Shown: positions 59,985-64,000 of the stretch, piece after piece
Position numbering within the stretch: position 1 is the stretch's first letter
How the letters are laid out: each line of letters starts with the position of its first letter
Source: Cyclobacteriaceae bacterium
Lineage (GTDB): Bacteria; Bacteroidota; Bacteroidia; Cytophagales; Cyclobacteriaceae
Direction of reading: 5' to 3'
NCBI GenBank assembly: GCA_020436085.1
Contig: JAGQYM010000002.1
Span: forward strand, 89,117-153,116
DNA length: 64,000 bases
Notes under the pieces: generated by a model
The model's input: the letters and a program-made list of their open reading frames with translations, nothing else
Databases searched by the model: none
Told to the model about the DNA's origin: nothing
Translations under genes and position numbers: made by a program

Positions 59985-60911
59985 TTATTTTTTGCCAGCA
60001 AATTGAATGTTGCGTTTTAGTCCATTGAACCCTGTGCGCTTAACAGCAGAATTTTTGAACAATTTCTGGAAAACATCTTCAGTGAGTTCCTTCCAGTCCT
60101 GATTGGTTATTTTATCTAGCCCTGGCTTGGGCTCAAATTGAGGTTCGCTGTGAGGCGTGGCAAAGCGATTCCATGGACAAACATCCTGACAGATATCGCA
60201 GCCGAAAATCCAGTTCTCAAATTTGCCTTTGACACTTTCTGGAATTTGATCTTTGAGCTCTATTGTAAAATAGGCGATGCACTTGCTTCCATCCACAACA
60301 TACGGTTCAGGAATTGCATCAGTCGGACACGCATCCATGCAAGCTGTGCAAGTGCCGCAATAATCTTTCATCGGCCCGTCCACCTCCAGCTCAAAATCAA
60401 TGATCAATTCAGCGAGAAAAAAAAAGCTGCCAGCCTTTCGATTTAACAACAAGCTATTTTTACCAATCCAACCAACTCCACCGCGCTGCGCCCAAGCACG
60501 CTCCATCACTGGTGCAGAATCAACGAATGCGCGACCATTTATTTCACCGATACTTTCCTGAAGCGATTCGATCAGCAGCTTCAGTTTGTCTTTGACAACA
60601 AAGTGATAGTCTTCACCATAGGCGTATTTAGCGATCTTGAAATTGTCGTCTTGTCCAAGATTATTGTTTGGAAAATAATTGTAGACGAGACTCACCACTG
60701 ATTTTGCTCCTGGCACAAGGAGTGTTGGATCAAGTCGCTTGTCAAAATGATTTTCCAGGTAGCTCATTTTTCCCTGGTATCCACGCCTGAGCCACTCTTC
60801 GAGTCGTGGGGCTTCTTCTTCAAGAAATTCTGCTTTGGAAATACCACAGAATTGAAAGCCTAAATCGGCTGCCAATTTTTTTACCAATGCTGATTGAGAT
60901 GATTTATTCAC
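59985..60911 (-). CDS. queG: Epoxyqueuosine reductase
   Basis: QueG reduces epoxyqueuosine to queuosine in tRNA with cobalamin and two [4Fe-4S] clusters. The 308 residues contain the family start [19 protein letters not shown], the ferredoxin-type cluster motifs [12 protein letters not shown] and [11 protein letters not shown], and the [18 protein letters not shown] segment. The start is GTG at 60911. Length is slightly below the E. coli protein (379) because the C-terminal HEAT-like repeats are absent, as in many short QueG. ruvB lies 16 bases upstream on the same strand. Confidence 0.94.
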   Translation of the reverse strand: MNKSSQSALVKKLAADLGFQFCGISKAEFLEEEAPRLEEWLRRGYQGKMSYLENHFDKRLDPTLLVPGAKSVVSLVYNYFPNNNLGQDDNFKIAKYAYGEDYHFVVKDKLKLLIESLQESIGEINGRAFVDSAPVMERAWAQRGGVGWIGKNSLLLNRKAGSFFFLAELIIDFELEVDGPMKDYCGTCTACMDACPTDAIPEPYVVDGSKCIAYFTIELKDQIPESVKGKFENWIFGCDICQDVCPWNRFATPHSEPQFEPKPGLDKITNQDWKELTEDVFQKLFKNSAVKRTGFNGLKRNIQFAGKK

Positions 60912-60927
60912 TTACAAAAAGTAAGTT

Positions 60928-61956
60928 TTAATCGAAAAGCCCACCACTTTTCCCGGGCCTTGGAATTTTGAGATGCTTATAAGCAAGCTCTGTAGCTTCA
61001 CGGCCTCTGCTTGTTCGTTTTACATATCCTTCCTGAATCAGAAAGGGCTCGTAAACTTCTTCTATCGTCTCAGCTTCGTCACCGACTGCTGTTGCGATAG
61101 TTGACAAACCAACAGGGCCACCCTTGAATTTTTCGATGATAGTTGAGAGAATACGGTTGTCCATTTCATCCAGCCCATTCTCATCTACATCAAGTGCTTT
61201 TAGTGCCATCTGAGAAATTGACATCGTGATGGTTCCATCACCCTTGATTTGTGCAAAGTCCCGTGTCCTTCGAAGAAGATTGTTTGCAATCCTTGGCGTT
61301 CCTCTGCTTCGCCTGGCAATTTCATGTGCGGCATCGCTATCGATTGGCGTGTCCAATATGCCCGCAGACCTCTTGACAATTTTTGTTAGTAGGTCTGAGT
61401 CGTAGTATTCAAGTCTGGCATTGATACCGAATCGAGCTCTCAGTGGAGAGGTGAGAAGTCCGGCTCTCGTAGTCGCGCCAATAAGTGTAAATGGATTCAA
61501 TCCGATTTGCACCGATCTGGCATTTGGACCGGAGTCCAGCATAATATCAATTCTAAAATCCTCCATCGCTGAATAGAGATACTCCTCCACTATTGGATTC
61601 AGACGATGGATTTCGTCAATAAATAATACGTCTTGCGGTTCAAGATTGGTAAGCAGGCCAGCGAGGTCGCTTGGCTTATCTAAAACAGGTCCGGATGTCA
61701 CTTTTATGCTTGAGCCGAGTTCGTTGGCGATAATGTGGCTTAATGTTGTTTTACCTAAACCAGGAGGGCCATGAAGAAGCACGTGGTCAAGCGGCTCGCT
61801 ACGCTTTTTTGCAGCCATTACAAAGACTTTGATATTGTCCACTACCTTTTGCTGCCCGGTAAAATCAGTGAAAGACAGCGGCCTCAGTGCCCTCTCAACC
61901 TCTTTTTCCGCAGGGCTTAGCCCCTCACTATCGGCACTTAAATAATCTTCGCGCAT
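60928..61956 (-). CDS. ruvB: Holliday junction branch-migration helicase RuvB
   Basis: RuvB is the hexameric AAA+ motor that drives branch migration with RuvA. The 342 residues hold Walker [10 protein letters not shown], Walker [10 protein letters not shown], the sensor/arginine segment [18 protein letters not shown], and the C-terminal winged-helix domain ending IPRPG. A TACTTTTG promoter box ends 4 bases before its ATG, which predicts a leaderless mRNA. queG follows 16 bases downstream. ruvA and ruvC are not in the window. Confidence 0.97.
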   Translation of the reverse strand: MREDYLSADSEGLSPAEKEVERALRPLSFTDFTGQQKVVDNIKVFVMAAKKRSEPLDHVLLHGPPGLGKTTLSHIIANELGSSIKVTSGPVLDKPSDLAGLLTNLEPQDVLFIDEIHRLNPIVEEYLYSAMEDFRIDIMLDSGPNARSVQIGLNPFTLIGATTRAGLLTSPLRARFGINARLEYYDSDLLTKIVKRSAGILDTPIDSDAAHEIARRSRGTPRIANNLLRRTRDFAQIKGDGTITMSISQMALKALDVDENGLDEMDNRILSTIIEKFKGGPVGLSTIATAVGDEAETIEEVYEPFLIQEGYVKRTSRGREATELAYKHLKIPRPGKSGGLFD

Positions 61957-61960
61957 AGCT

Positions 61961-61968
61961 CAAAAGTA
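61961..61968 (-). promoter_or_regulatory. -7 element for ruvB
   Basis: The minus strand reads TACTTTTG, an exact match. Only four bases separate it from the ruvB ATG, so transcription should begin at or next to the start codon. Confidence 0.55.
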
Positions 61969-62051
61969 ATGAAAAGTCGGGCTGGAAGCGGCCAGTAATA
62001 TTTTCAAATCATTCTTTTTATGCCTTTTTCAGGGCCGAATACCTATTTATA

Positions 62052-62059
62052 TATATTTG
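62052..62059 (+). promoter_or_regulatory. -7 element for apbE
   Basis: TATATTTG is an exact TAnnTTTG match, 18 bases before the ATG at 62078. It overlaps the TTG that would open the longer apbE frame, so the ATG is preferred. Confidence 0.6.
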
Positions 62060-62077
62060 CAACATTATTGCAAAAAG

Positions 62078-63103
62078 ATGAGCCCGCGCTGGAAAAATGC
62101 TGCATATTCATTGGTATTGCTGTGTGCGATTCTAATAGTATGGACATACCGACAGTCTAAATCGGAGAAGCCAATAAAGATTGAAGGCGAAACGATGGGC
62201 ACGACTTACCATATCACCTATTTTGATGACAAGGGTAGGAATCTCAAGGCATCGGTTGACTCGCTGCTTCTGGTTTTCAATCAGTCGCTCAACACTTACT
62301 TGCCTAATTCCGAGATCACTCAGTTTAACAATGGAAAATCGTGGTCATTTGAACTGCCATTCCTTTTGCCAGTCCTTAAAAGATCAAAAGAAATTTCAGA
62401 GCAATCTGAGCATGCTTTTGACCCAACAGTGATGCCGTTGGTCAATGCCTGGGGATTTGGTCCGGGCAAAAAGATTAAACCGGATAGTATCCAGATTGAT
62501 TCGATCAGAGAATTCGTAGGCTTCGGCAAAATTTTATTTAATAATGACAGTCTTTGGAAAGAAGATACTCGCGTGCAACTGGACTTTAGCGCAATCGCGA
62601 AGGGATATGGTGTTGATGAAGTAGCTCGATTAATTCGATCGAAAGGAATAGAAAACGTGTTCGTAGAAATTGGAGGAGAGATTTCGGCAACTGCAAAGAA
62701 TTTGCAAACCCAGAAACCTTGGGAAGCTGGTGTTCTTGACCCTTCATCGACATATGCAAACCAATCGTTCAAGGCTTATGTGTCGCTGAGTGATAAGGCG
62801 ATGGCGACATCGGGCAACTATTTCAATTACTACGAAGAAGATGGAAAGAAATTCTCCCACACCATCGATCCGTCAACCGGCTACCCGATTCAGCGAGAGA
62901 TTTTAAGCGCATCTGTTTTCGCGGAAGACTGTATGACTGCCGATGCCTGGGCCACAGCATTCATGGTGATGGGTCACGAAAAGGCTATTGAGACATTATC
63001 GAAACATCCCGAGTTGGATGCATTCTTGATATATTCGGATGCAACTGGCATGGCGACTTACGTAACAAAAGGAATTGAATCACAAATGAAGATCAACCCA
63101 TGA
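62078..63103 (+). CDS. apbE: FAD:protein FMN transferase ApbE
   Basis: ApbE attaches FMN covalently to threonine of periplasmic targets, such as Na+-NQR or RNF subunits. The 341-residue product (ATG at 62078, MSPRWKNAAYS) has an N-terminal membrane anchor (about 8-26) and the ApbE fold: EGETMGTTYHITYFD, FNQSLNTYLPNSEI, DFSAIAKGYGVDEVA, VEIGGEISA, HTIDPSTGYPI and CMTADAWATAFMVMG. No target flavoprotein is adjacent. The gene overlaps the ZIP transporter gene by 4 bases, so translation is coupled. Confidence 0.92.
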   Translation: MSPRWKNAAYSLVLLCAILIVWTYRQSKSEKPIKIEGETMGTTYHITYFDDKGRNLKASVDSLLLVFNQSLNTYLPNSEITQFNNGKSWSFELPFLLPVLKRSKEISEQSEHAFDPTVMPLVNAWGFGPGKKIKPDSIQIDSIREFVGFGKILFNNDSLWKEDTRVQLDFSAIAKGYGVDEVARLIRSKGIENVFVEIGGEISATAKNLQTQKPWEAGVLDPSSTYANQSFKAYVSLSDKAMATSGNYFNYYEEDGKKFSHTIDPSTGYPIQREILSASVFAEDCMTADAWATAFMVMGHEKAIETLSKHPELDAFLIYSDATGMATYVTKGIESQMKINP

Positions 63104-63849
63104 AAATGATGGTGCTATTTGTCGTGCCACTGCTGGCCGGGCTCATCATTTTTGCTGCACCCAAGACAAGAACGAGCAATTTTAAATTACTCCTTGTGTT
63201 TGCCGGCTCTTACTTGTTTGCCATCACGGTCATTCATATCCTGCCCGAACTCTATCGTCAATATCAGGAGGTCGAGTTGATTGGCTTATTTGTGTTGATG
63301 GGTTTTTTCCTTCAGCAATTTCTTGAATATTTTACTTCTGGTGTTGAGCATGGTCATATTCATCACGATCATTCTGGACATTCTCATTCGCATGTGCAAA
63401 GCGAAATCTCTGCTTTGGTATTGTTGTCTGCCCTTTGTGTTCATGCCTTTTTAGAAGGCGGAATGGTCGCTCAACCCGCGCAAGCCTCATTCGACTATGA
63501 TGTAAATGCTATTCTTTTCGGAATTGCTTTGCACCGGGCGCCTGCTGCATTCGCGCTGATGGCAGTTCTGTCAGATCAACTGAGATCGAAAAAAAGAGCT
63601 GTGCCTTATCTGGTTGTTTTCTCGTTGGCCGCTCCCCTTGGTTTGTTTATTTCTGAATACCTGATTGAAATAGATATCCTGTCTGATACCGGACTTATTT
63701 TTCTCTATGCTCTGGTCAGTGGTAATTTCCTTCACATCTCAACCACGATCGTGTTCGAAAGTAGTCCCGAACATCACTTCAATGCAAAGCGCCTGGCTGT
63801 AGCAATCGTAGGTTCACTGATTGCCATTGCAGTCGAATACATTCTGTAG
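63100..63849 (+). CDS. ZIP family divalent metal transporter
   Basis: The 249-residue protein has eight predicted membrane helices with the ZIP signature helices: VLLSALCVHAFLEGG (HxxxEG) and IALHRAPAAFALM. A histidine-rich cytoplasmic loop (HGHIHHDHSGHSHSH, about 86-100) sits between helices 3 and 4, as in zinc carriers. It lacks a signal peptide. The gene overlaps apbE by 4 bases (ATGA). Zinc or another divalent metal is the likely substrate; direction of transport is inferred from the family as uptake. Confidence 0.87.
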   Translation: MKMMVLFVVPLLAGLIIFAAPKTRTSNFKLLLVFAGSYLFAITVIHILPELYRQYQEVELIGLFVLMGFFLQQFLEYFTSGVEHGHIHHDHSGHSHSHVQSEISALVLLSALCVHAFLEGGMVAQPAQASFDYDVNAILFGIALHRAPAAFALMAVLSDQLRSKKRAVPYLVVFSLAAPLGLFISEYLIEIDILSDTGLIFLYALVSGNFLHISTTIVFESSPEHHFNAKRLAVAIVGSLIAIAVEYIL

Positions 63850-63878
63850 CTCTTAGCCTCTCTTTTGGCCTGATATCT

Positions 63879-63897
63879 CCAATTCGATTGAAATTGG
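63879..63897. repeat. Inverted repeat in the acs upstream region
   Basis: CCAATT (63879-63884) and AATTGG (63892-63897) with a 7-base spacer. It overlaps both -33 candidates of the acs promoter, so a regulator bound there could act on acs. Confidence 0.35.
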
Positions 63898-63918
63898 TAG
63901 TAAATGCCAGTATATTTC
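63888..63918 (+). promoter_or_regulatory. Probable promoter of acs
   Basis: TTG (63888-63890), a 20-base spacer and TATATTTC (63911-63918), seven of eight matches to TAnnTTTG, lie 19 bases before the ATG at 63938. Confidence 0.45.
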
Positions 63919-63937
63919 TAGATATACATTCAGGCTT

Positions 63938-64000
63938 ATGAGTTATTCAATCAAAGATTTCGAGGAGTATCAGAAAGTTTATAATCAAAGTGTTTCCGAT
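63938..64000 (+). CDS. acs: Acetyl-CoA synthetase, first 21 codons (truncated by window end)
   Basis: The open frame from ATG 63938 reads MSYSIKDFEEYQKVYNQSVS and runs to the window edge. This is the beginning I recall for acetate–CoA ligases of Bacteroidota (I/M-K-x-x-E-E-Y-x-x-x-Y-x-x-S-V). The assignment rests on 21 residues and the promoter-like context, so it is tentative. Confidence 0.6.
   Translation, partial: MSYSIKDFEEYQKVYNQSVSD

Noticed and set aside
1-64000. Defence, mobile or CRISPR-type system
   Set aside because: No Cas, restriction, toxin–antitoxin, transposase, integrase or phage gene, no direct-repeat array and no island-like change in gene content could be seen; the order is that of a core chromosome.
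1-64000. tRNA or other structured RNA genes
   Set aside because: The gaps were read for cloverleaf-like sequence with GTTCxAxxC arms; none was found. Small RNAs without strong sequence marks could be missed.

Overview
The window is an ordinary chromosomal stretch from a member of the Bacteroidota, most likely order Cytophagales. The evidence is: a T9SS-type C-terminal sorting region on an FG-GAP protein; a TonB receptor–DUF4249–MG2/plug cassette; the rpmB–rpmG–DUF4295 set; the GlyRS of eukaryote-like type; the DUF6452/DUF6048 pair; bacillithiol genes (bshC, ytxJ); and at least fourteen exact copies of the Bacteroidota -7 promoter element TAnnTTTG placed just upstream of gene starts. No tRNA, rRNA, IS element, prophage, integrase or CRISPR array was found. 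No gene-free gap exceeds 300 bases; the longest is about 165 bases.

Layout. 1–6 kb: truncated chromate transporter, TonB, an exported barrel-like protein, OsmC, then ytxJ and a 979-residue secreted repeat protein in one transcription unit. 6–10.6 kb: a fused 2-oxoacid dehydrogenase E1, then M16 peptidase–ispF–mnmD. 10.7–16.9 kb: outer-membrane cassette (TonB receptor, DUF4249 lipoprotein, MG2/plug protein). 16.9–20.5 kb (minus): rimO–bshC–5-formyl-THF cyclo-ligase. 20.6–22.5 kb: triplicated DUF6452-like lipoprotein and DUF6048. 22.5–24.1 kb (minus): ribosomal protein operon, then ftsY. 24.2–26.5 kb: FG-GAP protein. 26.6–43.8 kb (plus): murF, DUF2461, histidine kinase, glyQS-type glyS, MtfA-like peptidase, dgt, MMPL exporter, ileS–lspA–fRMsr–membrane MutS-like ATPase, Tat-exported aminotransferase. 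43.8–49 kb (minus): desaturase, psd, glutamate-type dehydrogenase, CPBP protease–cdsA. 49–53 kb (plus): dusB, EamA exporter, S9 peptidase. 53–62 kb: nfu, two convergent symporters, DUF1801–aroC–batD, a 64-residue small protein, queG–ruvB. 62–64 kb: apbE–ZIP transporter and the first 21 codons of acs.

How the genes work together. Most are housekeeping: translation and tRNA/ribosome modification (glyS, ileS, rpmB, rpmG, rimO, mnmD, dusB, queG), envelope building (murF, lspA, psd, cdsA, ispF), protein targeting (ftsY), and redox upkeep (bshC, ytxJ, OsmC, fRMsr, nfu). Accessory functions are mostly exported or membrane proteins.

I found no clear undescribed defence or mobile system. The points most worth a second look are: the swapped HIGH signature (GIHH) of the isoleucyl-tRNA synthetase; the basic repeat protein co-transcribed with ytxJ; the triplicated DUF6452-like lipoprotein; the membrane-embedded MutS-like ATPase; the Tat-exported HisC-like aminotransferase; and the set of promoters whose -7 element nearly touches the start codon, which predicts leaderless mRNAs.
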